DNA from: Micropruina glycogenica
Lineage (GTDB): Bacteria; Actinomycetota; Actinomycetes; Propionibacteriales; Propionibacteriaceae
DNA length: 64,000 nt
NCBI RefSeq assembly: GCF_900289045.1
Contig: NZ_LT985188.1
Span: 620,001 to 684,000 of the forward strand
Direction of reading: 5' to 3'
Below are positions 1 to 7,811 of the stretch, piece by piece; positions within the stretch are counted from its first letter, which is position 1; the number at the start of each line of letters is the position of its first letter. Position numbers and translations under genes: made by a program. The notes beneath the pieces were generated by a model, which saw only the letters and a list, made by a program, of their open reading frames with translations, did not search any database and was not told the origin of the DNA.

Positions 1-363
1 CTGTTTCACCCCACCGGCAAGAAGCGGGCGCGTCGGCTGATGTGGCTGGCCTACGCGTCGCAGGCCAAGGGCGACCTGGTGCTCGACGACGGGGCGGTGC
101 GGGCGGTGCTCGAGCGCAAGGCGTCCTTGCTGCCGGCCGGCATCACCGCCGTGCACGGCGAGTTCTTGGCCGGCGAGCCGGTGCGGCTGCTCGACCTGGC
201 CGGTGCCGTGATCGCCCGCGGCATCGTCAACTACGACGCCGGCGACCTGCCTGAACTGCTGGGCAAGAGCACACACCAGCTCGTCGAAGAGCGCGGCCCC
301 GAGTTCGACCGCGAAGTCGTTCATCGCGACGCGTTGATCGTGAAGCTGCGCAAGAAGTCCTGA
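1..363 (+). CDS. proB: Glutamate 5-kinase, C-terminal end (5' end cut by window)
   Basis: The reading frame is open from base 1 and ends with TGA at 361-363, giving about 120 residues. It begins FHPTGKKRARRLMWLAYA and continues into a PUA domain (GDLVLDDGAVRAVLERK, then ARGIVNYDAGDLPELLGKS). This is the usual C-terminal half of actinobacterial ProB, which phosphorylates L-glutamate in the first step of proline synthesis. The kinase domain lies outside the window. In most actinobacteria proA follows directly; here proA starts 7.4 kb downstream, with a sugar-acid cluster in between. The identification rests on the PUA domain and on the presence of proA, nadD and rsfS further along the same strand. 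Confidence 0.9.
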   Translation: MFHPTGKKRARRLMWLAYASQAKGDLVLDDGAVRAVLERKASLLPAGITAVHGEFLAGEPVRLLDLAGAVIARGIVNYDAGDLPELLGKSTHQLVEERGPEFDREVVHRDALIVKLRKKS

Positions 364-375
364 GCGGCAGGTATT

Positions 376-434
376 GGGGACGGTTCCGATTACCCACCCA
401 CGAGGGCTTCTGGTGGGTAATCGAAACCGTCCCC
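376..434. repeat. GGGGACGGTT inverted repeat, 23-bp arms
   Basis: Bases 376-398 and 412-434 are reverse complements of each other with one mismatch, separated by 13 bases. The outer ends are GGGGACGGTT and AACCGTCCCC. The element sits between the end of proB and the convergent IclR gene and could fold as a terminator-like hairpin. The same outer sequence recurs at 7707, 11.2 kb, 36.9 kb and 60.3 kb. Confidence 0.85.
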
Positions 435-468
435 TTTACCCGTCAACCCCGCGAGCCCGGCCCGCTGA

Positions 469-1221
469 TCACTGGACGGGCAGGCTCAAACCCTCGGGCA
501 GCAGCGGCGGCAACACCTCGCGAATCAGGTTCGACAGTGCCTGCTGGCGCGCCGTCGTCAGCCGCTCGGCGGGCATCGTGATCGACAAAGCCGCCACCGG
601 GCTGGGGCCCTGCATCACCGCGGTGCCCAGGCAGGCCACACCGGGTTCGGTCTCTTCCAACTCAGTGGAGTAGCCGCGTTCGCGGGTGGCGTGCACGGCC
701 GCGATCAACTGCGGCAGGGTGACCGTGCTGTTGTGCAGGTAGGCGGCCAACTGGTCGTCGGGCACGTCACGAAAGGCCAGCAGCGCCCGGCCCATTGCCG
801 ACGATGCCGCCGACGTGCGCTGGCCGACCTGCGACCACACCCGGATCGCCCGCTCGGGTTCCACCTTGTCGACGTACATCACCTGGTCGCCGATCAGCAC
901 GCCCAGGTGCACCAACTCGTCGGCCTCGTGCGACAGCGCGATCAGCGCCGGGTGCAGCGACTGAGCCAGGCTCTGCGGGGTGAGGAACTGCTGGCCGAGC
1001 GCCATTGCCGCCGCGCCCAACCGGTAGTCGCCGGTCGACGCTGACTGGGTGACAAAGCCGTGGGCGCGCATGGTCGACAGCGCGCGGTACGCGGTGGACT
1101 TGTTCACCCCGGTCGCGACAGCCAGTTCGGTGAGCGGTGCACCCTTGGGGCCGGCCTGCGACAGGGCGGTGAGCAGGCTCAATGCGCGATCGATCGCTTC
1201 GACGCGTGGTCCTTCGGTCAT
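469..1221 (-). CDS. IclR-family transcriptional regulator (KdgR-like)
   Basis: This 250-residue protein has an N-terminal winged helix (RALSLLTALSQ, then LTELAVATGVNKSTAYRAL) and a C-terminal IclR effector domain (DELVHLGVLIGDQVMYVDKV, AMGRALLA, RGYSTELEETEPGVACLG). I chose the ATG at 1219-1221 (MTEGPRVEAIDRAL) because IclR proteins begin just before this helix; an in-frame upstream start at 1299 would add 26 unlike residues. It is divergent from the KDPG aldolase operon and is the obvious candidate regulator of it. By analogy with KdgR and related IclR regulators its ligand may be 2-keto-3-deoxygluconate or KDPG, but that is inference. Confidence 0.88.
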   Translation of the reverse strand: MTEGPRVEAIDRALSLLTALSQAGPKGAPLTELAVATGVNKSTAYRALSTMRAHGFVTQSASTGDYRLGAAAMALGQQFLTPQSLAQSLHPALIALSHEADELVHLGVLIGDQVMYVDKVEPERAIRVWSQVGQRTSAASSAMGRALLAFRDVPDDQLAAYLHNSTVTLPQLIAAVHATRERGYSTELEETEPGVACLGTAVMQGPSPVAALSITMPAERLTTARQQALSNLIREVLPPLLPEGLSLPVQ

Positions 1222-1239
1222 ACCGCGATGATGCCTGGT

Positions 1240-1341
1240 CGTTTCACTGAATGCAACGATCGGATTCATTGTGCGAAAGATGCTTGCGACTCTAGACACG
1301 TATGTGCCACAATCGTTTCAAACAACGAACCGAGCGTTTCA
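1240..1341. promoter_or_regulatory. Candidate IclR operator region with three CGTTTCA sites
   Basis: The divergent intergenic region contains CGTTTCA at 1240-1246, 1314-1320 and 1335-1341. The last two are 21 bp apart, two helical turns. The first lies in an imperfect palindrome, GTTTCACTGAATGCAAC (1241-1257). They lie between the start of the IclR gene and the eda start at 1368, as expected for an autoregulated divergent promoter. Confidence 0.5.
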
Positions 1342-1367
1342 ATGAACAAAACAGCCAGGAGTCGTGG

Positions 1368-1997
1368 ATGTCTGACCTGATCGCCCAGATACTCGCCAGC
1401 CGCATCGTGCCCGTGGTGGTGGTGAACGACGCCGCCCGCGCCGCCGGTCTGGCGGACGCGCTGGTCGCCGGTAACCTGCCCGTCGCCGAGGTCACCCTGC
1501 GCACCCCCGCCGCCCCCGAGGCGATCGCCACCATGGCGAAGAACCCCGACCTGCTGGTCGGCGCCGGCACCGTGCTCACCCCCGCGCAGGTCGACCTGGC
1601 CGTGGACGCCGGCGCGAAGTTCCTGGTCAGCCCCGGGTTCAGCGCCGAGACGGTGGCCCGCGCCGCCGAGCGCGGCGTGCCGATCGTGCCCGGCACCGTC
1701 ACCCCGAGCGAGGTGATGGCCGCCCTGGCCACCGAGCTGACGCTGCTCAAGTTCTTCCCCGCCGCCAATTACGGCGGCACCGGCACCCTCAAGGCGTTCG
1801 CCTCGGTGTTCGGCCGGGCCAGCTTCATTCCCACGGGCGGCGTCTCGACGTCGAACCTCGGCGACTACCTCGGTCTGCCCAACGTCCCCGCCGTCGGCGG
1901 CTCGTGGATGGTGCCGCCGAAGGCCATCGACGCCGGTGACTTCGCCACCGTGCAATCCCTGAGCGCCGAAGCGGTCGCCGCCGCGGCCGCCCTCTGA
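1368..1997 (+). CDS. eda: KDPG aldolase (2-dehydro-3-deoxyphosphogluconate aldolase)
   Basis: The 209-residue product fits the size of class I KDPG/KHG aldolases. It cleaves 2-keto-3-deoxy-6-phosphogluconate to pyruvate and glyceraldehyde 3-phosphate. Visible motifs are the catalytic Glu in VAEVTLRTPAA (about residue 41), GAGTVLTPAQVD, SPGFSAE, and the Schiff-base Lys128 in LLKFFPAANYGG, followed by the phosphate-binding PTGGVS. The start is ATG 1368, preceded by AGGAG at 1357-1361 with 6-base spacing. It is the first gene of the operon eda-kdgK-manD-uxuB, and the gene order runs from the last step of the pathway to the first. Confidence 0.95.
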   Translation: MSDLIAQILASRIVPVVVVNDAARAAGLADALVAGNLPVAEVTLRTPAAPEAIATMAKNPDLLVGAGTVLTPAQVDLAVDAGAKFLVSPGFSAETVARAAERGVPIVPGTVTPSEVMAALATELTLLKFFPAANYGGTGTLKAFASVFGRASFIPTGGVSTSNLGDYLGLPNVPAVGGSWMVPPKAIDAGDFATVQSLSAEAVAAAAAL

Positions 1998-2014
1998 CCC
2001 CGAAGGACGACGTG

Positions 2015-3118
2015 ATGCCCAACCAACTGACCCTGCGCCCGGCGGACGAATGCCGCTACGACGCCCTCGCCCTCGGCGAGGTGATGCTGCGGCTCGACCC
2101 CGGTGAACTGCGCATTCGCACCGCCCGCAGCTTCACCGCCTGGGAGGGCGGCGGCGAGTACAACGTGGTGCGCGGCCTGAGCCGGGTGTTCGGCCAGCGC
2201 GCCGGTGTGATCACCGCACTGGTGGACGACGAGGTCGGCCACCTGATCGAGGGCTTCATCATGGCGGGCGGGGTGGACACCTCGCTGATCCACTGGGCCC
2301 CCTCGGACGGCGTTGGCCGCACCGTGCGCAACGGCCTCAACTTCACCGAGCGCGGCTTTGGCGTGCGCGGCGCCAAGGGCGTCAACGACCGGGGCCACAC
2401 CGCGATCGCGCAGCTCGGCCCCGACGAGGTCGACTTCGAGGCGATCTTCAGCCAAGGCGTCCGCTGGCTACACACCGGCGGCATTTTCGCCGCCTTGAGC
2501 GAGACCAGCGCCGCCACCGCGCTGGCCGCCATGAAGGCCGCCAAGAAATGCGGCACCATCGTCAGCTACGACCTCAACTACCGGCCCAGCCTGTGGAAGA
2601 GCATCGGCGGCCAGCAGCGCGCGCAAGAGGTGAACCGCGAGCTCGCCCAGTACGTCGACGTGATGATCGGCAACGAAGAGGACTTCACCGCCTCCCTCGG
2701 CTTCGAGATCGAGGGTGTCGACGAGCACCTCACCGAGCTGCCGATCGAGGGCTTCTCGCGCATGATCGAGACCGCGGCCAAGGCCTTCCCCAACCTTCAG
2801 GTGATCGCCACCACGCTGCGAGCCGTGCACAGCGCGTCCGACAACGACTGGAGCGCCCTGGCCTGGTCGCCCGAAACCGGTTTGGTGCAGGCCGCCGACC
2901 GCAAGCATCTCGAGATCCTCGACCGGGTGGGCGGCGGCGACTCGTTCGCCTCCGGCCTGTCCTACGGGCTGATCGCCGGCGAGGACCTGCAGACCGCCGT
3001 CGAGTACGGCGCCGCGCACGGCGCCCTGGCCATGACCACCCCCGGCGACACCACGATGGCCACCAGGGCCGAGGTGCTGAAGCTGGCCGGCGGCGGCAGC
3101 GCGCGCGTGGATCGCTGA
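2015..3118 (+). CDS. kdgK: 2-keto-3-deoxygluconate kinase (PfkB family)
   Basis: The 367-residue protein belongs to the PfkB/ribokinase family. It starts ALALGEVMLRLDPGE with the glycine-rich substrate site EGGGEYNVVRGLSR and ends in the family signature DRVGGGDSFASG, whose Asp309 would be the catalytic base. It would phosphorylate KDG to KDPG for the aldolase upstream. A GTG at 2012 is directly followed by ATG 2015; AAGGA at 2003-2007 is spaced better for the ATG. The gene lies 17 bases after eda and 4 bases before manD. The somewhat long C-terminal part is unusual, and other PfkB sugar kinases cannot be excluded on sequence alone, but the neighbours make KDG the likely substrate. Confidence 0.88.
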   Translation: MPNQLTLRPADECRYDALALGEVMLRLDPGELRIRTARSFTAWEGGGEYNVVRGLSRVFGQRAGVITALVDDEVGHLIEGFIMAGGVDTSLIHWAPSDGVGRTVRNGLNFTERGFGVRGAKGVNDRGHTAIAQLGPDEVDFEAIFSQGVRWLHTGGIFAALSETSAATALAAMKAAKKCGTIVSYDLNYRPSLWKSIGGQQRAQEVNRELAQYVDVMIGNEEDFTASLGFEIEGVDEHLTELPIEGFSRMIETAAKAFPNLQVIATTLRAVHSASDNDWSALAWSPETGLVQAADRKHLEILDRVGGGDSFASGLSYGLIAGEDLQTAVEYGAAHGALAMTTPGDTTMATRAEVLKLAGGGSARVDR

Positions 3119-3122
3119 GCCG

Positions 3123-4337
3123 ATGGACGTCATCGAGAAGGTCGAAGTGCTCGTCAGCAGCCCGTCGCGCAACTACGTGACGCTGCGGCTGACCACCCGC
3201 GACGGCATCGTCGGCCTCGGTGACGCCACCGTGAACGGACGCGAACTGTCCGTGGCCGCCTACCTGCGCGACCACGTCGGGCCGCTGCTGATCGGCCGCG
3301 ACCCGGGCCGCATCGAAGACACCTGGCAATACCTGTACCGGGGCGTGTACTGGCGCCGCGGCCCGATCGGCATGGCCGCCATCGGCGCGGTCGATATCGC
3401 CCTGTGGGACATTCTCGGCAAGCGCACCGGCCAGCCGCTCTACCAGCTGTTCGGCGGACGCGTCCGCGACCGGTTGGCCACCTACCGGCACGCCTTCGGC
3501 TGGGACCTGCCTGCCCTGCTCGACCAGGTGGACGCCCATCGCGAGGCCGGCTTCAGCAACATCCGGGTGCAGACCGGCGTGCCCGAACTCGACGTCGTGT
3601 ACGGGGTCACCAAGGACGGTCCGGTCTACGAGCCCGCGGGACGCTCCGCCCGTCCGGCCGAGGAGACCTGGGACGCCGAGGCGTATCTGCGCTACGTGCC
3701 CGGGGTGATCGAGGGCGTCCGCGAGCAGGTCGGCCCCGGCGTCAATCTGCTGCACGACGCCCACCACCGGCTCACCCCGATTCAGGCCGCCCGGCTCGGC
3801 AAGGCGCTGGAGCCGGTCGGCCTGTACTGGCTGGAGGACGTCACCCCGGCCGAAGACCAGGAGGCGCTGCGGCTGGTGCGTCAGCACACCACCACGCCGC
3901 TGGCCATCGGCGAGGTGTTCAACACTATCTGGGACTGCCAGTACCTGATCGAGAACCGGCTGATCGACTACATTCGTGCCGCGGTCGTGCACGCCGGCGG
4001 CATCAGCCACATTCGCAAGATCTTCGCCCTGGCCGAGGTGCACGGCGTGCAGGCGGCGCCGCACGGGCCCTCCGACGTGTCACCGATCTCGCTCGCGGCG
4101 TCCATTCACCTGGGTGTGGCCACGCACAACTTCGCCATTCAGGAGTACATGGGCTACCCCGATCTCGTGCACGAGGCGTTTCCGCACGCCTGGCGCGTCG
4201 AGGACGGCCACCTGCAGCCCGGCGACGAGCCCGGTCTGGGCGTAACCCTCACCGAGGACCTGCACCGTGCGGAAGACTACGAAGCGGCCTACCTGCCCGT
4301 CGCGCGACGACGCGACGGAACCCTCACAGATTGGTGA
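3123..4337 (+). CDS. manD: D-mannonate dehydratase, enolase superfamily (ManD/RspA type)
   Basis: The 404-residue length is standard for ManD. The protein has the enolase-superfamily capping domain and barrel. Metal ligands are in LLHDAHHRL (Asp), YWLEDVTPAEDQ (Glu) and LAIGEVFNTIWD (Glu), and the motif RVQTGVP is typical of ManD. The reaction is D-mannonate to 2-keto-3-deoxygluconate. It replaces the unrelated UxuA found in enterobacteria. It is separated by 4 bases from kdgK and 6 bases from the reductase downstream. Some ManD-subgroup proteins act on D-gluconate or have low activity; the adjacent UxuB-like enzyme and KDG kinase support mannonate here. Confidence 0.9.
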   Translation: MDVIEKVEVLVSSPSRNYVTLRLTTRDGIVGLGDATVNGRELSVAAYLRDHVGPLLIGRDPGRIEDTWQYLYRGVYWRRGPIGMAAIGAVDIALWDILGKRTGQPLYQLFGGRVRDRLATYRHAFGWDLPALLDQVDAHREAGFSNIRVQTGVPELDVVYGVTKDGPVYEPAGRSARPAEETWDAEAYLRYVPGVIEGVREQVGPGVNLLHDAHHRLTPIQAARLGKALEPVGLYWLEDVTPAEDQEALRLVRQHTTTPLAIGEVFNTIWDCQYLIENRLIDYIRAAVVHAGGISHIRKIFALAEVHGVQAAPHGPSDVSPISLAASIHLGVATHNFAIQEYMGYPDLVHEAFPHAWRVEDGHLQPGDEPGLGVTLTEDLHRAEDYEAAYLPVARRRDGTLTDW

Positions 4338-4343
4338 TCGACG

Positions 4344-5816
4344 ATGACCCAAGCCCTCTCGAAGGCCACGTACGACGGTGCCGTGCTGGGCGTCAGCGCC
4401 CCGCCCACCCCGGGCATGCTGCACCTCGGTATCGGCAACTTCCACCGCGCCCACGCCGCGGTCTACACCGCGAAGGCCATGGCCGCGCAGGGTGGTGACT
4501 GGGGAATCGTCGCCGTCGCCAACCGTTCGCGCCGGGTGGTCGATTCGCTGGCCGGCCAGGGCTTTCTCTACTCGATCCTCGAACTCAGCAGCGCCGGCGA
4601 GCGGGTCGACGTGATGGACGTGCACCGCGAAACCCTGGTGGCATCGGAACAGACCGCCGAACTGATGGCCCGCATCGCCAGCCCCGAGATCAAGATCGTC
4701 ACCATGACCATTTCGGAGAACGGCTACTGCCGCAACGCGGTGACCGGCGACCTCGACGTGGACGGCGATCTGGTCAGCGCCGACCTGGCCAACCCCGCCG
4801 CCCCGCGCACCAGCATCGGCCAGCTCGCCGGGGCCCTGATCAGGCGCTACCAGGGCGACGGGGGACCGCTGACCATCCTGTCGTGCGACAACCTGGTCTC
4901 GGCCGGCCACACGGCGCAGAAGATGGTCACCCAGTACTTGCAGGCGACCGCCACGCCGGACGGCTTTCACGACTGGTTCGAGGCGTCCGTCACGTTTCCC
5001 AACGCGATGGTCGATCGCATCGTGCCCGGCACCACCGACGCCACACGGGCCCGGGTACGGGAGCTGCTCGGGGTCACTGACGCCATCCCGGTGCCCGCCG
5101 AACGGTTCAGCATGTGGGTGATCGAGGACAAGTTCGCCGCCGGACGTCCGGCCTGGGAAGAGGGGGGAGCGATCTTCTCCGACGAGGTCGAGGCGTACGA
5201 ACTGGTCAAGCTGCGGCTGCTCAACGGCTCGCACTCGCTGATCGCCTACCTCGGCGGCCTTTCGGGCGCCGACACCATTCCGGCCAGCTTCGGCCAGGAC
5301 TTCGTGCGCGAATGCGTCACCGAGTTGCTGAACGTCGAATACCTGCCCAGCATCGACTTGCCCAGCGGTTTCGACCCGCAGGCCTACATCGCTCAACTGT
5401 TCGACCGCTGGAGCAACCACGCGCTCGGCGACGCGACCGCTCGAGTCGGCTCCGACGGTTCGCTCAAGCTGCTGCAGCGGGTGCCCGACCCGGCGCTGCG
5501 CCTGCTGAACCTGGGCGAGATGCCGCAGCAGCTCGCCCTGATGGTGGCCGGGTGGATCGCCTGCGTCGCGCCCCCGGAAGGTTTCGACCCCGGCCCGATC
5601 GCCGCAGCGATGATCGAGCCGGCCAAAGAGAAGCTGGCGGCGGTCACCACCGGCGCCGGATCGGTGCGGGCCCACGTCGAGAAGATCATGCGCGGCGGCT
5701 TCTTCCCCGAGGCTCTCGCCACACACGACGAGTTCGTCGGCCGGGTCGCCGAACTGGTCGAGATCATCATCACCCACGGCGTCCGCGACGCAGCAAGAAC
5801 CGCCTTGGACGCCTGA
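4344..5816 (+). CDS. uxuB: D-fructuronate reductase / mannitol dehydrogenase family
   Basis: The 490-residue product belongs to the polyol-specific long-chain dehydrogenases. It has the N-terminal nucleotide site LHLGIGNFHRAHAAVYTAK and the family catalytic motif KLRLLNGSH (Lys289, Asn294, His297). Length and motif fit both mannitol dehydrogenase and fructuronate reductase (D-mannonate oxidoreductase). Since ManD, KDG kinase and KDPG aldolase precede it in one operon, fructuronate reduction to mannonate is the likely role. No glucuronate isomerase (UxaC) is in the window, so the supply of fructuronate must be encoded elsewhere or imported. Confidence 0.87.
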   Translation: MTQALSKATYDGAVLGVSAPPTPGMLHLGIGNFHRAHAAVYTAKAMAAQGGDWGIVAVANRSRRVVDSLAGQGFLYSILELSSAGERVDVMDVHRETLVASEQTAELMARIASPEIKIVTMTISENGYCRNAVTGDLDVDGDLVSADLANPAAPRTSIGQLAGALIRRYQGDGGPLTILSCDNLVSAGHTAQKMVTQYLQATATPDGFHDWFEASVTFPNAMVDRIVPGTTDATRARVRELLGVTDAIPVPAERFSMWVIEDKFAAGRPAWEEGGAIFSDEVEAYELVKLRLLNGSHSLIAYLGGLSGADTIPASFGQDFVRECVTELLNVEYLPSIDLPSGFDPQAYIAQLFDRWSNHALGDATARVGSDGSLKLLQRVPDPALRLLNLGEMPQQLALMVAGWIACVAPPEGFDPGPIAAAMIEPAKEKLAAVTTGAGSVRAHVEKIMRGGFFPEALATHDEFVGRVAELVEIIITHGVRDAARTALDA

Positions 5817-5826
5817 ACCAACTCCA

Positions 5827-5919
5827 CCCGTCATCCCGGCGAACGCCGGGATCTCCACACCCGCCACGGCCCGCTTACCGATCTCGTCATCCGGCGAACG
5901 CCGGGATCTCCACACCCGC
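5827..5919. repeat. Two tandem REP-like hairpins
   Basis: Two near-identical units lie at 5827-5864 and 5885-5919. Each has the palindromic core of 9-bp arms around AA; the first core is complete at 5833-5852 (ATCCCGGCGAACGCCGGGAT), and the second lacks one C in the left arm. Both are followed by CTCCACACCCGC. They separate uxuB from the dehydrogenase gene downstream and may attenuate or stabilise the transcript. Another unit is at 7651 and a degenerate inverted one at 40756. Confidence 0.85.
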
Positions 5920-5945
5920 TACGACCCGCCTCGAAAGGACAGTCG

Positions 5946-6962
5946 ATGAAGACCTTGAAGATCCACGGTGCCGAACAGATCACCATCGAGGACGCCCCGG
6001 TTCCCGAGCCGGCCGCCGACGAGGTGCTGGTCCGGATGATGTACGGCGGCATCTGCGGCTCCGACCTGCACTACTACTTCCACGGCCGCAACGGCGCCTT
6101 CGTGGTCACCGAACCCTTCACGCCCGGGCATGAGATGTCGGGCGTGGTCGAGCGTGACCCGTCCGGCAAGTGGGCGCCCGGCACCCCCGTCACCATCGCC
6201 CCCGCCACCTTCGGCACCTCGCAACCCGGCATCGAGGACCGCAAGTACCTGTGGCCCGGCGGCAGCTACTTCGGCAGCGCGTCCACCACGCCGCACACCC
6301 AGGGCGGCATGAGCGAGTACCGAGCGGTGAACGAGTTCATGCTGCGCGAACTGCCGGAGGGCCTCTCTCTGAAGGAGGCGGCACTGGCCGAACCGCTTGC
6401 GGTGGCGCTGCACGCGATCCGGATCGCCGGAGGTGTCGAGGGCAAGAAGGTGCTCGTCACCGGGTCGGGCCCGATCGGGCTCTGCGCCGTGGCCGCCGCG
6501 GTGGCGCTCGGCGCCAGTGAGGTCGCTGCCACCGACATGTTGGACGGCCCTCTGGAGCGCGCCCGCGCCCTTGGTGCCACCGCGACCTACAAGGCGGGCG
6601 AGCAGGACGTGCCGCAGACGGCCTTCGACGTGGCACTGGAGTGCTCCGGGGTCGCCCCCGCTGTCAGCCAGGCGCTGAGCGCAGTTCGCGCGGCCGGCAT
6701 CGTCGTGCAGGTCGGCATTCTGCCCGCTGAACCGATCGCGGTGAATCTGGCGCCGCTGGTCAGTCGCGAGGTGCAGTATCTCGGCACCTTCCGGTTCGAC
6801 GACGAGATCGACCAGGCGATCACTCTCCTCGCCGCCAACCCCTCGATCGGCAAGGTCGTGACGCACGTGATCGACGCCAAGCACATCATCGAGGCGTTCG
6901 AAACGGCTCGCAACAGCCAGGAGTCCGGCAAGGTCGTCGTCTCGCTCTGGCTCGACGACTGA
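5946..6962 (+). CDS. Zinc-type alcohol dehydrogenase, L-idonate 5-dehydrogenase-like
   Basis: The 338-residue medium-chain dehydrogenase resembles IdnD: GGICGSDLHYYFHGRNG with Cys37, then PGHE with His62/Glu63 as catalytic zinc ligands, and the Rossmann motif VTGSGPIGLCAVAAAV. It would oxidise L-idonate or a related polyol or sugar acid with NAD(P). The loop at residues about 85-115, which in IdnD carries four structural-zinc cysteines, contains none (IAPATFGTSQPGIEDRKYLW), so the structural zinc site is lost. AAGGA at 5935-5939 precedes ATG 5946. It follows uxuB after 129 bases holding two REP-like hairpins, so it may be the operon's last gene or have its own promoter. Exact substrate is uncertain. 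Confidence 0.75.
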   Translation: MKTLKIHGAEQITIEDAPVPEPAADEVLVRMMYGGICGSDLHYYFHGRNGAFVVTEPFTPGHEMSGVVERDPSGKWAPGTPVTIAPATFGTSQPGIEDRKYLWPGGSYFGSASTTPHTQGGMSEYRAVNEFMLRELPEGLSLKEAALAEPLAVALHAIRIAGGVEGKKVLVTGSGPIGLCAVAAAVALGASEVAATDMLDGPLERARALGATATYKAGEQDVPQTAFDVALECSGVAPAVSQALSAVRAAGIVVQVGILPAEPIAVNLAPLVSREVQYLGTFRFDDEIDQAITLLAANPSIGKVVTHVIDAKHIIEAFETARNSQESGKVVVSLWLDD

Positions 6963-7034
6963 GCCGCCAGGTCGTCCCACCTGGGGCGTCCCTCGTTCTG
7001 CCGGCAGCATGCGCCCGCCTGCGGCGATGCGCGG

Positions 7035-7451
7035 TCATGACGGCGACGGCGGGCTGGCCGGGCCGGGAAATCCGGCCGGTTCAATGCCCAGGTCACGCAT
7101 GCGGGCGGTGTAGAGCCGGTAGTGGCGCAGCGCTTCGCCGTGCCGTCGCGCGGCGGCGAGCCGACCGACCAGCACCAGATGCGTGGGCTCGTCGTAGGGG
7201 TCGACCCTCAGCAGCCGCAAACCGTGGCGCAGTGCCTCGTCGGTGTTGCCGGCGCCGGCGTGCCCCTCGACCAGGCGCCGCAACACCACCAGATGAACCG
7301 CGCGGCACTCTTCGCGCAACGCCGCCTGGTCGGCGAACTGCTCGCCCTGCAGGGCTTCGCCCTCGAGCACCTCACCGGTGTAACAGGCTTCGGCCTCGGC
7401 CAGCGCGCATGCGCTGTGGTACAACGACGACAGGTACGGGTTCCAGCGCAA
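7035..7451 (-). pseudogene. Remnant of a SARP/BTAD-type regulator
   Basis: This frame encodes a tetratricopeptide-like bacterial transcriptional activator domain: YTGEVLEGEAL, then EALRHGLRLLRVDPYDEPT and EALRHYRLYTARMRDLGIEP, which is the normal end of a BTAD domain. The N-terminal winged-helix DNA-binding domain is missing. The frame is closed by a stop just upstream (near 7475) and has no ATG, so this looks like a decayed C-terminal fragment. A functional short protein from the TTG at 7451 is possible but unlikely. Confidence 0.55.
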
Positions 7452-7650
7452 GTCAAAGGAACTGTCGGGTCAGGGGCTGCGACTCGTCGACGTCGAAGTG
7501 TTCGGGGGGCTGGTCTCCTGACCATCGGGGGGAGGGGGAGGCGGTCCGGGCGTCCCGCGTCGGCGTAACCCACCGTCCGGGGGCCCGGGCACCCGGCACG
7601 CCCCCGCCGCAACGAAGAAGCCGCACCCCTCACGTCCGGCCACAGACCAC

Positions 7651-7680
7651 CCGTCATCCCGGCGAACGCCGGGATCTCCC
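7651..7680. repeat. REP-like hairpin
   Basis: CCGTC followed by the complete 20-bp core palindrome (7656-7675) and CTCCC matches the two units at 5827-5919. It lies between the regulator remnant and proA. Confidence 0.8.
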
Positions 7681-7706
7681 CGCCCCCTGGGATGCTGGCG
7701 CGAGTT

Positions 7707-7782
7707 GGGGACGGTTCCTATCTCGCGCCACCCCTACATCTAGTGTTGTGCGACTCGGTGGCGCCCAATCGGAACCGTCCCC
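7707..7782. repeat. GGGGACGGTTCC inverted repeat upstream of proA
   Basis: GGGGACGGTTCC at 7707-7718 and its complement at 7771-7782 are the outer arms. An inner pair, GCGCCACC and GGTGGCGC, lies inside, with a short AT-rich loop around ACATCTAGTGTTG. The stretch from 7452 to 7811 holds this element and the REP unit at 7651 but no gene that I can support. The element ends 30 bases before the proA start and may contain or affect the proA promoter. Confidence 0.8.
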
Positions 7783-7811
7783 AATACGCGCCAGGCCGGT
7801 ATTGTTCGGCC

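Noticed and set aside
2730-4064. Long open frame on the minus strand opposite kdgK and manD
   Set aside because: It mirrors the codon structure of the + strand genes, has low-complexity Gly/Val/Asp composition and no domain; high GC makes such antisense frames common.
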